The notes under the pieces were generated by a model. That model was not told where the DNA came from. It did not search any database and saw nothing but the letters and a program-made list of their open reading frames with translations. From Candidatus Brocadia pituitae (GTDB lineage Bacteria > Planctomycetota > Brocadiia > Brocadiales > Brocadiaceae): a stretch of DNA of 64,000 nucleotides. Shown in pieces: positions 1 to 9,640 of the stretch. Each line of letters opens with the position of its first letter. Position 1 is the first letter of the stretch. The stretch spans positions 1,682,613-1,746,612 of the forward strand of contig AP021856.1 in NCBI GenBank assembly GCA_017347445.1, in the 5' to 3' direction. Made by a program: the position numbers and the translations under genes.

Positions 1-74
1 TAAAATCTTCATACCTCATACCCTGCAATCCAAGCTGGTATCTGATTGCAGGGTTGAGGTAATACTTCTAACGG

Positions 75-299
75 TTAAATTAATTCTGCCAATTTTTCTT
101 CTTTACTCTTGTCTTTGTCCTTACCTTCATCTTTCGGCATGACCGTGCCGGCAAATGCAGTCGTTACAGCGTCAGACATCAATTTTCCAGACTTTTCCTC
201 TTTGTCCTTGTCTTTATCTTCGACTAACAAACGCACTATTTACGACACCAGCACTAATGCCCCTACAACAGTAAGACTACAACCTAACTTCGTTAACAT
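75..299 (-). pseudogene. small membrane-anchored protein with an in-frame stop
   Basis: Reading the minus strand from an ATG at 299 gives a hydrophobic segment (LGCSLTVVGALVLVS), then TAA at 242-240. The same frame continues without a break as IVRLLVEDKDKDKEEK and on to a second stop at 77-75. The tail is rich in Lys, Asp and Glu and lacks the stop-codon density of random sequence, so the two halves look like one former gene of about 74 codons with a nonsense mutation inside or just after the membrane helix. An AAGGA sits just upstream of the ATG. I recognise no family. Alternatives are a sequencing error at the TAA, or two independent tiny ORFs. Confidence 0.4.
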
Positions 300-330
300 T
301 TCCTTGTCGGTTATTACAGAGGAAAAGACG

Positions 331-531
331 GGTACCGCAAAAAGCCGGAGATGTTGCATGTACCTTTTAAAGGAACACAGCGGATTGGCGAATAAGAGGT
401 CTGGGGAAGTATTTGGTGTAAGTTTAAGTGCGGTAACAAAAGCTGCCCTGCGGATAAGCGAAAAAATGAAAACACAAAGAAGATTTAAACAGGAGATGGA
501 ACAGATTTTATATTCTATTTTCAAGGTCTGA
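331..531 (+). pseudogene. C-terminal HTH remnant of a transposase
   Basis: The plus-strand frame ending at the TGA at 529-531 encodes MYLLKEHSGLANKRSGEVFG followed by SLSAVTKAALRISEKMK. This matches the DnaA-like helix-turn-helix tail found at the C terminus of long Y1 (HUH) REP-associated transposases, whose usual form is a YLLKE-x-SGL-x-N-x-E-I-GE-x-FG core followed by SAVSK or SAVTK. The catalytic part upstream is missing and the frame before about 331 is unrelated sequence, so this is a 3' stub left by deletion. Recognition is from memory of the family; a profile search would settle it. Confidence 0.5.
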
Positions 532-840
532 TAATCATACGGGTTCGACCGGGTTCTGAATTTACTGGCTTAGCGGCTTACCTACCCCTAGAATTGCGAA
601 GGTCGGGCTAACACACCCGTGAAGACAACTTACTTTTGGCATCCACAATACACAGCGCTGCAAAGTTGCAATCAAACATATTCTGCTTATCATCAACAAT
701 TCGACAGGCGTTCGACCGATCTTGTGTCTAAGGCCTGTCGAAGGATAAATATATTGACTTAGTTTTTACGATATGATAGTGTACATTAGGGTTGTTTGGA
801 TCTGGCGGTAAAAACACAAATGAGGTTATCAAATACCTTT
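532..840. other. intergenic region with a 10-bp perfect inverted repeat
   Basis: No gene is visible. TTCGACAGGC at 700-709 pairs exactly with GCCTGTCGAA at 733-742, giving a stem with a 23-nt loop about 100 bases before the receptor gene. TTGACT at about 754 followed by an AT-rich stretch could be part of the receptor promoter, but no well-spaced -10 is clear. TGATAATCAT at 530-539 resembles half of a Fur box. I found no convincing cobalamin riboswitch motif. Confidence 0.35.
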
Positions 841-3072
841 ATGCGTCAATCCACCTTTATAACAACAAAGAGAGCGAGAGCAGTTTTATTCTTCCTTTAC
901 TTAAGCCTTTCAACAGGCCTTATCCCCTCTTTTATCTTTGCCGAAGGCACCGATACTGCCTCGGCTTCCGTTGAAGATGCGATCACGCCATCTGAGACGT
1001 CTTCCAGAAACGGTAAGAAAAATACGCAATACCAGGAGACTTCCTTGTCGGAAGAACTTGTAACAGAGGCCATCTGGTTCGGACTTGAAGGAGAAGTCAC
1101 CATTGCGACACGACATAAAGCTCCTATCAGTAAGGCGCCGAGCATAGTTACCGTTATTACGGCAGAGGAGATTAAGAATTTAGGGTATCGCACCTTCGTG
1201 GAAGTTTTAAGGACTGTGCCTGGATTTGAAATCGCAAAGGGTGGTATCTTTGGAACTACCTTACCCAACGCACGAGGTCTCGATTTTGCCGGGCAAATAA
1301 GGCTGATGATCGATGGACATCTTGTAAATAATCCATTCAGGGGAGATGCCTTCACAAATTTTGACAATTTTCCCGTAGAAAACATAAAAAGAATAGAAAT
1401 CATCCGCGGACCCGGTTCTGCCGTGTACGGCGAAAACGCATTTTCAGCAGTCATTAATATTATTACCTTTGATGCAAAGGATATCAACGGGGTAAGGGTT
1501 AGCAGTGGGTACGGGAGTTTTGAGACCTATGATGAAAATGTTGTTTTCGGACAGAGCTGCGGAAAGGTTGATATTTCTGGGATAGCCCATTACAGACAAA
1601 CGGTTGGCTTCGATGGTATTGTGGAAAGTGATTTCCAAACAATAAACGATAAAATTCTTTCTCCTTTTGGATTTCCTGCGGTCTCGGAGGCCCCAGGGCC
1701 TGTGCAGGACTGGGGGCAGGAATATGACCTGAACCTGAAAGCAGTTTACAAAGATTTTTACGTTGAAGGCTTTTATATGAATAAAAATTGTGGACCTTTT
1801 ATCGGTATCCAGAGCGCTCTCAATGACGAGTCTGATATAGAAAACAACTACGTATTTGTTGAGGCTGGATATAAAAAAACCCTTAATGAAAATTTTGGAT
1901 TAAAACCCCGGATCTATTATGATCAATTCGATATTAATCTTCTCTTTGAAGCCCTGCCAGAAGGTGCGACGATAACGAATACCAGTGGCATACTACAAAC
2001 CCATCCGGACGGACTTATTAGCAATAACGGGGTGACTGAAAAGGTAGTTGGTACGGAAATACCATTTGATTATAAAGTGTTCGATGGAAATGTAATTACC
2101 CTGGGTCTTGAATATCGTCTGATTAATCAAACCAATGTTCGCAATTCAAGCAACTTTGATCCCATTACACTGGACACTCTCGAAGGCATGCAGGACTTTT
2201 CAGATACGAAACCTTTTATAAAAGAAGTTACACGAAGGATAGAATCAGTTTATCTGCAGGACACGTGGGATATTACCGATACGATAAACCTAGCCTTGGG
2301 GATACGGTATGATCATTACAGTGATTTCGGCGGCGCACTCAGTCCGCGAGCGGGTTTAACGTGGGCATTCATTAAAAATGCATCGCTAAAACTGCTTTAC
2401 GGAGAGGCGTTCAGGGCGCCCAGTTTTCAAGAGATGCACACCACGAATCAACCGGCAATTCAGGGAAATCCTGATTTGGATCCGGAAACTATCAGGACTT
2501 ATGAAGCTGGATTAAGTTACCAGTTTAACAAATATATCACAAGTTCTATTAATTATTTCTATAATAACGTGGAAGATATTATTGGTCTTGGTGTTATCGA
2601 TATCGAACGGAATACACGACGTTTTGAGAATGAAAAGAGCGCACATGTTCAAGGGATTGAGATGGAAACCAAAGTAAAGATAATGAAAGATAATTACGTC
2701 TTTATGAATTATACCTTCCAGAATCCGGAGGATAACCATGGGGACGATTTGCCTTTCGTTGCGCAGCACAAGGGCAACTTTGGCATAAACGTACATTACT
2801 GGAAATATATAAATACCAACCTGAGTACCTTTGTCAGTGGAAGGCGTTCCCGGGACAGGACAGATGAAAGGGAAACCCGTGACGATTTACCCGCTTACGC
2901 CTTGCTCAATCTGTCTATTATTGGAAAGGAATTCTTCAAAACCATGGAGGTGCAGGGAACGGTGTTCAACCTGCTCGACAAAGACTATAGTGATCCTGGC
3001 TCTGTTTCAATACCGGATGATCTGCCCAGACCGGGAAGGACATATTTTGTCGGGTTAAGCTATAAATTTTAG
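841..3072 (+). CDS. TonB-dependent outer-membrane receptor
   Basis: This is an outer-membrane beta-barrel transporter of about 743 residues for TonB-driven uptake of a scarce nutrient such as a siderophore or cobalamin. The N terminus has basic residues and a hydrophobic stretch (FFLYLSLSTGLIPSFIFA) typical of a signal peptide. The plug domain (roughly residues 90-215) contains APSIVTVITAEEI, LRTVPGFEIAKG and the closing RIEIIRGPGSAVYGENAFS. The rest is alternating barrel strands ending in a terminal aromatic residue (FVGLSYKF), as the BAM signal requires. I chose the ATG at 841, which has GAGGT about 13 bases upstream; an in-frame ATG at 820 and a TTG at 796 are alternatives. The substrate cannot be read from sequence, and no TonB/ExbB or ABC importer genes are adjacent. 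Confidence 0.9.
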   Translation: MRQSTFITTKRARAVLFFLYLSLSTGLIPSFIFAEGTDTASASVEDAITPSETSSRNGKKNTQYQETSLSEELVTEAIWFGLEGEVTIATRHKAPISKAPSIVTVITAEEIKNLGYRTFVEVLRTVPGFEIAKGGIFGTTLPNARGLDFAGQIRLMIDGHLVNNPFRGDAFTNFDNFPVENIKRIEIIRGPGSAVYGENAFSAVINIITFDAKDINGVRVSSGYGSFETYDENVVFGQSCGKVDISGIAHYRQTVGFDGIVESDFQTINDKILSPFGFPAVSEAPGPVQDWGQEYDLNLKAVYKDFYVEGFYMNKNCGPFIGIQSALNDESDIENNYVFVEAGYKKTLNENFGLKPRIYYDQFDINLLFEALPEGATITNTSGILQTHPDGLISNNGVTEKVVGTEIPFDYKVFDGNVITLGLEYRLINQTNVRNSSNFDPITLDTLEGMQDFSDTKPFIKEVTRRIESVYLQDTWDITDTINLALGIRYDHYSDFGGALSPRAGLTWAFIKNASLKLLYGEAFRAPSFQEMHTTNQPAIQGNPDLDPETIRTYEAGLSYQFNKYITSSINYFYNNVEDIIGLGVIDIERNTRRFENEKSAHVQGIEMETKVKIMKDNYVFMNYTFQNPEDNHGDDLPFVAQHKGNFGINVHYWKYINTNLSTFVSGRRSRDRTDERETRDDLPAYALLNLSIIGKEFFKTMEVQGTVFNLLDKDYSDPGSVSIPDDLPRPGRTYFVGLSYKF

Positions 3073-3652
3073 CGCCAGTAAGGTAATTGTTTCCCGGCGG
3101 TAAGTTCCGATATGAGTTTTCCAGTTCAAAGATAGACCCGCGGGAGAAGATTTTCTATCACCATTTCATACAAATCGGACTGCGGATTTCCTTAACCATC
3201 ACTGTTAGGGAATCTCTCCCAAGATGTATGTTCTCTCACGGTCATATGGATTACCCCTTTTTCCCTTCGTGATGTATGTTCAAACACAGTATCCAGAGAG
3301 GTATTCATCTGATCTCTTTCGGTGTCTCCAGCAAGGACATTACTTGTGCTTTGTCAGGGATGGACGGTTGGCGCGAATAACACGCCATACCCATACACTC
3401 CAAAATGTTATTTCTCTCTCGTCATTCCGTTCCATCGGCAACCTCAGAACAGACTCTCCACCTCACGATGATTTCCTGTATTCTGCTCATACGGATTGCT
3501 CCCTTGCATGAATATAGGTGCAAACTTCTCCGCGGGGATTAAGCTTGCAGAGATGGTATTTTCAACCACTCAGGTATTCCATACTTCAAGGCAATCTAAC
3601 CCGACTTTCGTAAGGTAAAACAGAGGTCATTTTTAAAAAATATTAAAAATTG
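3073..3652. other. non-coding or decayed stretch
   Basis: About 580 bases lie between the receptor and the CRP-type operator. The short open frames at 3087-3272 and 3224-3511 have no plausible ribosome-binding site, membrane segment or recognisable motif, and I regard them as chance. I see no RNA gene or strong repeat here. Confidence 0.4.
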
Positions 3653-3695
3653 TGTGACATATGTCACAGACAGTCTTGGAGATGCGTAGTATTAT
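3653..3695 (+). promoter_or_regulatory. CRP-type operator plus -10 element
   Basis: TGTGACATATGTCACA at 3653-3668 is a perfect palindrome matching the CRP consensus TGTGA-N6-TCACA. TATTAT at 3690-3695 is a fair -10; a start site 6-7 bases downstream (about 3702) would place the operator centre near -41.5, the class II activation position. The next gene starts at 3849, giving a 5' leader of about 147 bases. A regulator of the CRP/FNR superfamily with CRP-like specificity is inferred; the decayed family member at 4358 may be its former local partner. Confidence 0.55.
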
Positions 3696-3848
3696 TATTT
3701 CAGAAAATGAAGGTAACGGACTTTGATAATCATATAAATAAAAGACTTATTATCTACAGAAAAGAAAAACTTAGTAAATAGATAACTTTACCGGAATGTT
3801 TCCGGAAGATTAAGTATCTGAGTAATTCAAAAATAGGAGGATAGTACC

Positions 3849-4145
3849 ATGTTAGGGAAATATTGTGTAGGTAGATTTATTTTGACAGCCGGGATTATAA
3901 ATGCTTTATTTATAGGCTCTGCTCTGGCATTTCAGCACAGTCAGCCATCTGAGAATACCGTTACATACGAGAATGACACTCAGGTAAAACCAACAAGAAA
4001 TTCGTGGTCGCGTGGAGGAAGTCAGCAGGAAGTTGCGAACAATCGAAAGCCGGATACCGCGATAACAACAAAGAAAGGAACGTGGTCCCGTGGTGGTGTT
4101 CTCCACGACGCTGGGAAAAAAGAGAGAGCGCTTGTAAATAAATAG
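3849..4145 (+). CDS. small secreted protein with paired WSRGG motifs
   Basis: A 98-residue protein with an excellent ribosome-binding site (AGGAGG about 10 bases before the ATG). Residues 1-28 form a signal peptide ending in SALAF, after which the mature part is polar and Lys/Arg rich. It contains the motif NSWSRGG and, about 29 residues later, GTWSRGG, suggesting a short tandem duplication. No known domain is recognised. Because it is exported and sits behind a CRP-type operator with a 147-base leader, I infer a regulated periplasmic or surface role. A small secreted peptide of unknown function is the safest call. Confidence 0.7.
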   Translation: MLGKYCVGRFILTAGIINALFIGSALAFQHSQPSENTVTYENDTQVKPTRNSWSRGGSQQEVANNRKPDTAITTKKGTWSRGGVLHDAGKKERALVNK

Positions 4146-4200
4146 GAACAAAGAGAGTGCTTTGCTATAAATCCTGGTCAAATATATGAAATTGTGTGTG

Positions 4201-4239
4201 CCATGACATACAAAGCCGTGATTGCAAAGTATGTCATGG
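4201..4239. terminator. hairpin downstream of the small secreted protein gene
   Basis: CCATGACATAC at 4201-4211 pairs perfectly with GTATGTCATGG at 4229-4239 across a 17-nt loop, 55 bases after the stop codon at 4145. There is no clean T-run, so it may be a transcript-stabilising hairpin rather than a factor-independent terminator. Confidence 0.4.
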
Positions 4240-4357
4240 TACATATTATGTTTTTGTAAACAATTTATTTTGACGTTTTTTCTTATTTATACCGTTCTCT
4301 GACGTACCTGGTAGGAATTTGACCTTTAAGCGACTTTCATGTGCTGGGTAAACAACC

Positions 4358-4809
4358 GTGAGCCAGAGGCTCACAAAGGCAGAAACAAACGAGAGAGGGG
4401 AGAAAGGTATTTTTGTGCCAGGCATTCTGGAATTGAGAGACGTATCACCATCACCCGACCGGGGAAAGAGGGTTTTTCGTGTTTCCGACTTCATATCTGA
4501 AAAAATTCCGTTATTTAGCAACTTCAACAGCGACCAGATTGATCTGCTTTACAAGGCAGGTCTTACGAGAAACTTCCGAAGGGTAGTACCATCGTATCAC
4601 AGCATAGTCCAGGAGATGCTTTTTACATTGTGATTTCCGGCCGTGTAAAAATAATTTCCTATCATCTCATTGCATCGAGTAAGGATGTGGTCAACGTACT
4701 GCGTAACCCGCTTATCATTGCCTCATCGTCAGGCATTGGGGACCGAGCGTACATGAAAAGCTATCCCGATTTCTATCCGAAAGGCCTGCATTACGTGACG
4801 TTTCTTTGA
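4358..4809 (+). pseudogene. frameshifted cyclic-nucleotide-binding (Crp/Fnr-like) gene
   Basis: The first frame ends in FISEKIPLFSNFNSDQIDLL and KAGLTRNFRR, typical of the start of a cNMP-binding domain. At about 4578 the homology moves to another frame, which continues as KGSTIVSQHSPGDAFYIVIS and GRVKII, the beta-roll core with the usual PGD-x-FYI motif. That frame runs into unrelated sequence and stops at 4809. Neither the rest of the beta roll nor a DNA-binding helix-turn-helix follows. The gene is therefore broken by both a frameshift and loss of its 3' part. It lies 660 bases from a CRP-type operator, which suggests the remains of a local regulator. Confidence 0.6.
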
Positions 4810-4987
4810 GGCGATGTCTTGACGACCGCTGAGGTAACAGGCCTCAGCATCGAAGAAGCCAAGCTGGTGGCCTCGATAGTTGCGCCGCGTTTCCCGCCTC
4901 CGCTATTGAACCTCCGCCACACCGCACACTCCAAAGGCGAGCGGTAGGCTGGACTCCTCACTTATTGGATCATGGCTCCTAACGGAG

Positions 4988-5227
4988 GTGAACGGCGGTC
5001 GCCTCGCCACTCTTTACGTTAACCGCAACGAAACTTTCTCTATCACGCTGCTTGCCGGGGAAAGATGCAGAAAGGTGCGATTGACGGGGAGAATGGTGTC
5101 CTGCATCTATACTCCGCTAAGTGATAGCGGTCCCGAGGAAATCCACTACCGGGTCCTTAATAAGAACGAAATGGAATGGACCGACCAGAAGGGCAATGTG
5201 AAGATCTCGCAACGTCAGTACCAATGA
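4988..5227 (+). CDS. hypothetical ORF in a GC-rich patch
   Basis: A 79-codon open frame with GTG at 4988 and weak GGAG just before it. The sequence is polar with no signal peptide or known motif. The surrounding stretch (about 4780-5230) is visibly more GC-rich than its neighbours. A preceding frame at about 4810-4947 (starting GDVLTTAEVTGLSIEEAKLV) also looks like a fragment of a coding region. The whole stretch could be a decayed horizontally acquired gene. The present ORF may be just its tail. Confidence 0.25.
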   Translation: MNGGRLATLYVNRNETFSITLLAGERCRKVRLTGRMVSCIYTPLSDSGPEEIHYRVLNKNEMEWTDQKGNVKISQRQYQ

Positions 5228-5364
5228 GCATCGTGCATTACGAATACCGTGCAAAGTTGCGTTCATGTACTATCTTCGTCCTGGCCTTCGGTCACACGTA
5301 GCAGTGGTGGTTTATTTAAAGGCACTTTTCAAACGGATAAAATAGTACCATATGTTACAAACTT

Positions 5365-6984
5365 TTAAACCTTTCTCAAAGTGTGTCTGGCCAGGTATCC
5401 GAACTCTTCTGATTTAAGCAGAAGAGAACTCACGGCAAATGCTGCAAACGCGGAAAGCATGGGGATGAAAAGCCGAAGCCCTTTAAAATAAAGACTTCCG
5501 CCGCCGTTTACCTCAGGAAACATCCCGAGGACGAACCAACCGGTACCTGCCATTGCTAATGAGGCAACAAGCGTTTTTTGCAATGAGATAAAAACTTCTT
5601 TCCTTATCTTTATACAGAGCCTTTTTTGTAAGATCAGGGTTAAAATAACAATTTGTATCATAGAACTGATGGCCGTCGAGAGTGCAAGGCCGCCTTCCTG
5701 CAATACCCAGATAAGCGAAAGATTCAACACAAGGTTTAACCCGACACAGGCTGCACCAACCTTTACCGGGGTAACGGTGTCTTTCACTGAGTAAAATGCC
5801 CGGATTAGGACATGCAAACCGCAATACGCCCATATTCCGGAGGCATAGAAGAGGATAACGCGCGATGTCCGGTAAGCCGATTCCGCATCAAACTGATGCC
5901 GCCGGTAAAGGAGATCGATAATCGGTTCCCGCAGGATAATGATAGCCAGCGATGCAGGAATTCCAATAAAAAGAATAAATTTTAGCGCCATATTGAATGC
6001 CGTAGAAAAATTGCCCCAATCTTCCCTGACCGCATGGGTGGAAAAGAGTGGAAACACTGCGGTAGCCATGGCGATGCCGAATACCCCCAAGGGGAACTGG
6101 ATTAGTCTGTCGCTATAATAGAGCACGGATGCGGCGCCGGCCTTCATGGGAAAAGGGACGGTCATCCCTGCAAAGGTGAAGCTGTTTGGTCCACCTTGCG
6201 GTGAGGAAAAACCAAAGGCAATAATGCTGTCCAGCAGGACATTGACCTGAACAATACCAAGTCCAAAGACAATGGGGGCCATGCGAGTCAATACCAGTTT
6301 CAAGCCCGGATGGGAAAACCTGGGAATAAACCGGTAGTAGAGCTCTTTTTTTCGCAAAATAGGAAAATGGATGATCACCTGAACAAGACCTGAAAGAAAG
6401 GTTGAGATGGCAACGGCGTAAATCATGGTATCCAACGTATTCCCGGTATATGGTGCAACAACTGCCCCTGTGATCCAGCAGAGATTCATAATAACCGGCG
6501 CAAAGGCAGGCATAAAAAAATGACGAAGGGTATTCAGTACCGCACCCATAAAAGCAACAAGGCAGATGAAGAAAACATAGGGAAACATGATAACGAGCAG
6601 ATTCATAATGAGTTGCCATTTTTCCTGTATATGCAATAGCCGTGGAATAAGAAAAAAAGACCCTTCGCCCAACAAGACAATACCGCCGAGAATAATAACG
6701 AGCGCGGTAGCCACTATGTTAAAAAAGACTAAGGCATCTTCCCGTCCACGCTTTTCGATTTGTTCGGTAAAGATAGGGATGAAGGCCGCACTAAGAGCGC
6801 CTTCACCAAAGAGCCGGCGAAATAAATTCGGGATCTTAAAGGCAACCGTAAAGGCGTCCCATACCATGCTTGTCCCAAAAATGCTGGCGCAGATCATGTC
6901 CCTTGCCAGGCCAAGGATGCGGCTTAAAAAGGTACAGACACTGATTATCCTTACGGAGCGGAATAGATTTTTTGATTCAGACAT
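5365..6984 (-). CDS. murJ: MurJ lipid II flippase
   Basis: A 539-residue polytopic inner-membrane protein of the MurJ/MviN family, which moves the peptidoglycan precursor lipid II across the cytoplasmic membrane. The N terminus has the family pattern (SFLSRILGLARDMICASIFG), followed by FRRLFGEGALSAAFIPIF with conserved Arg and Glu residues of the lipid-binding cavity, then about 14 hydrophobic helices. Length is normal for the family (510-540). The ATG at 6984 is the first in-frame start; the ribosome-binding site is weak (AAAGAAA). It is transcribed away from gap and has no same-strand neighbour, so it appears monocistronic. Confidence 0.95.
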   Translation of the reverse strand: MSESKNLFRSVRIISVCTFLSRILGLARDMICASIFGTSMVWDAFTVAFKIPNLFRRLFGEGALSAAFIPIFTEQIEKRGREDALVFFNIVATALVIILGGIVLLGEGSFFLIPRLLHIQEKWQLIMNLLVIMFPYVFFICLVAFMGAVLNTLRHFFMPAFAPVIMNLCWITGAVVAPYTGNTLDTMIYAVAISTFLSGLVQVIIHFPILRKKELYYRFIPRFSHPGLKLVLTRMAPIVFGLGIVQVNVLLDSIIAFGFSSPQGGPNSFTFAGMTVPFPMKAGAASVLYYSDRLIQFPLGVFGIAMATAVFPLFSTHAVREDWGNFSTAFNMALKFILFIGIPASLAIIILREPIIDLLYRRHQFDAESAYRTSRVILFYASGIWAYCGLHVLIRAFYSVKDTVTPVKVGAACVGLNLVLNLSLIWVLQEGGLALSTAISSMIQIVILTLILQKRLCIKIRKEVFISLQKTLVASLAMAGTGWFVLGMFPEVNGGGSLYFKGLRLFIPMLSAFAAFAVSSLLLKSEEFGYLARHTLRKV

Positions 6985-7159
6985 AAATTTCTTTTGGCAT
7001 TTTTCAAAAATTTACCTTGTTACCATTCTTTTCTTTATCAGATTTTAATTATATTTTTACTATTTGCAAAGCAATTTGCATTCTTTTTAACAACTTGATT
7101 ATCTCTTTGAGCCAGAGGTTGTGGATGTTTCATGATGAAACCATTGTCCATGAAATTGC

Positions 7160-7187
7160 TTGACAAATTATGCCTATTTGCTAAAAT
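7160..7187 (+). promoter_or_regulatory. sigma70-type promoter of gap
   Basis: TTGACA at 7160-7165, a 16-bp spacer, then TAAAAT at 7182-7187. The element is about 98 bases upstream of the gap start codon, in the otherwise empty 300-base divergent region between murJ and gap. It points toward gap-pgk-rpe. Confidence 0.55.
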
Positions 7188-7260
7188 ACTTCGTCTTTTA
7201 TTCATTATTTCCCGATAACAGATCCTTCTGCGGGATGCTGTTTTAATTCCCTTGTATTAA

Positions 7261-8286
<1,026 letters not shown>

Positions 8287-8333
8287 TGCTGTAAAACATT
8301 ATCCATTAGCCATTATAAACGAACTAATACGGT

Positions 8334-9560
8334 ATGCATAAATTATTCATTAAAGACATCGAAGTGCGAAGAAAAAGAGTGATGGTCCGAACGGACTATA
8401 ACGTCCCCTTAGACGAAGAAGGAAATATTACCGACGATACCAGGATTAGGGCAACCTTACCAACGATCAACTATTTGCTGGATGAAGATGCAAAGGTGAT
8501 TATCGCTTCGCATCTGGGCAGGCCTGAGGGAAAAGCGAATCCTAAATACAGCCTCAAACCCGTAGTACGGCGGTTGCAACGCTTTCTTGGTGAAAAGGTA
8601 AAGGTAGTTCTGGCAGATGATTGTATCGGTGCGGCGGTTAAAAAGCAAATCGAAGAAATGCAAAGCGGCGGCGTGATCATGCTTGAAAATTTGAGGTTTC
8701 ATCCTGGTGAAGAAAAAAACGATCCGTCATTTGCAAAAGAACTGGCCGGCCTGTGTGATGTATTTATTCAGGACGCCTTTGGGAACTGTCACCGAAAACA
8801 TGCCTCCATGGTCGGTGTCGATAGTTATGTACCGTCAGCAGCAGGATTCCTGCTCAAAAAAGAGATGGATTATTTTGAGAAGGCCGTTAACAACCCGATG
8901 CGTCCGGTGGTAGCGCTGTTAGGAGGCGCAAAGGTCTCTGACAAGATAAAGATCGTTGAAAATCTGTCCAAAAAGATGGACAAGGTGCTTATTGGAGGGG
9001 CAATGGCCTTTACCTTCCTCAAGGCACAGGGGTTTTGTGTTGGGAAATCCCTTGTTGAGGACAGCATGCTCGACGTGGTGAAAAATTTGATGGACATCTC
9101 CAGAAAGAATGGTACCAAGCTGTATTTGCCGGTTGACTTTGTTGTTGCAGAGAAATTTGATGGCCAGGCGGAAACGAAGGTCGTTCCTTATCAGGAGATT
9201 CCGGAGAAATGGATTGCCCTTGATATTGGCCCTGCCACGACGAAGTTATTTATAGAAGCGCTCCAGGATGCAAAGACGATTGTCTGGAACGGCCCTATGG
9301 GTGCGTTTGAATTCGATGCCTTCAGTCGCGGAACGTATGCCATGGTGGATGCGGTAACAAGCTCTCATGCCTCAACGATCGTAGGAGGTGGTGACACCGA
9401 TATGGCATTTCATAAATCAGGAAAAATGCATGAAGTGTCTTTTATCTCCACGGGAGGCGGGGCATTTCTGAAATTATTAGAAGGAGGCGAACTCCCCGGA
9501 ATTGCATCTTTATCAGACCGGAGAAAGAGTCCAAGGGACATACCTCCTTCATTATCATGA
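8334..9560 (+). CDS. pgk: phosphoglycerate kinase
   Basis: Cytoplasmic enzyme that transfers phosphate between 1,3-bisphosphoglycerate and ADP, the step after Gap. Family motifs are present: VMVRTDYNVPLDEEGNI near the N terminus, HLGRPEGK, GGAKVSDKI in the hinge region, and GGGDTDMAF with STGGGAFLKLLEGGELPGI at the C-terminal nucleotide site. The 408 residues include a short extra tail after LPGI (about 18 residues) compared with typical proteins of about 395. The gene lies 47 bases after gap and 80 bases before rpe on the same strand. Confidence 0.97.
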   Translation: MHKLFIKDIEVRRKRVMVRTDYNVPLDEEGNITDDTRIRATLPTINYLLDEDAKVIIASHLGRPEGKANPKYSLKPVVRRLQRFLGEKVKVVLADDCIGAAVKKQIEEMQSGGVIMLENLRFHPGEEKNDPSFAKELAGLCDVFIQDAFGNCHRKHASMVGVDSYVPSAAGFLLKKEMDYFEKAVNNPMRPVVALLGGAKVSDKIKIVENLSKKMDKVLIGGAMAFTFLKAQGFCVGKSLVEDSMLDVVKNLMDISRKNGTKLYLPVDFVVAEKFDGQAETKVVPYQEIPEKWIALDIGPATTKLFIEALQDAKTIVWNGPMGAFEFDAFSRGTYAMVDAVTSSHASTIVGGGDTDMAFHKSGKMHEVSFISTGGGAFLKLLEGGELPGIASLSDRRKSPRDIPPSLS

Positions 9561-9640
9561 GCAGCACCGGGGCAGGAAAAAACCACGTAAAGTATTTCTC
9601 TGTATTTTTGAATAGTGAAAAAGGTTAAGCACGAAGGGAT

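Noticed and set aside
538-640. Possible tmRNA or cobalamin riboswitch (GGGTTCGACCGGG and ACACCCGTGAAG-like words)
   Set aside because: No matching 3' tRNA-like part, no B12 box and no consistent fold could be seen.
897-1487. 196-codon minus-strand frame
   Set aside because: Antisense shadow of the TonB-dependent receptor.
3087-3511. Two short plus-strand frames after the receptor
   Set aside because: No start signal, no homology-like pattern, and they overlap in different frames.
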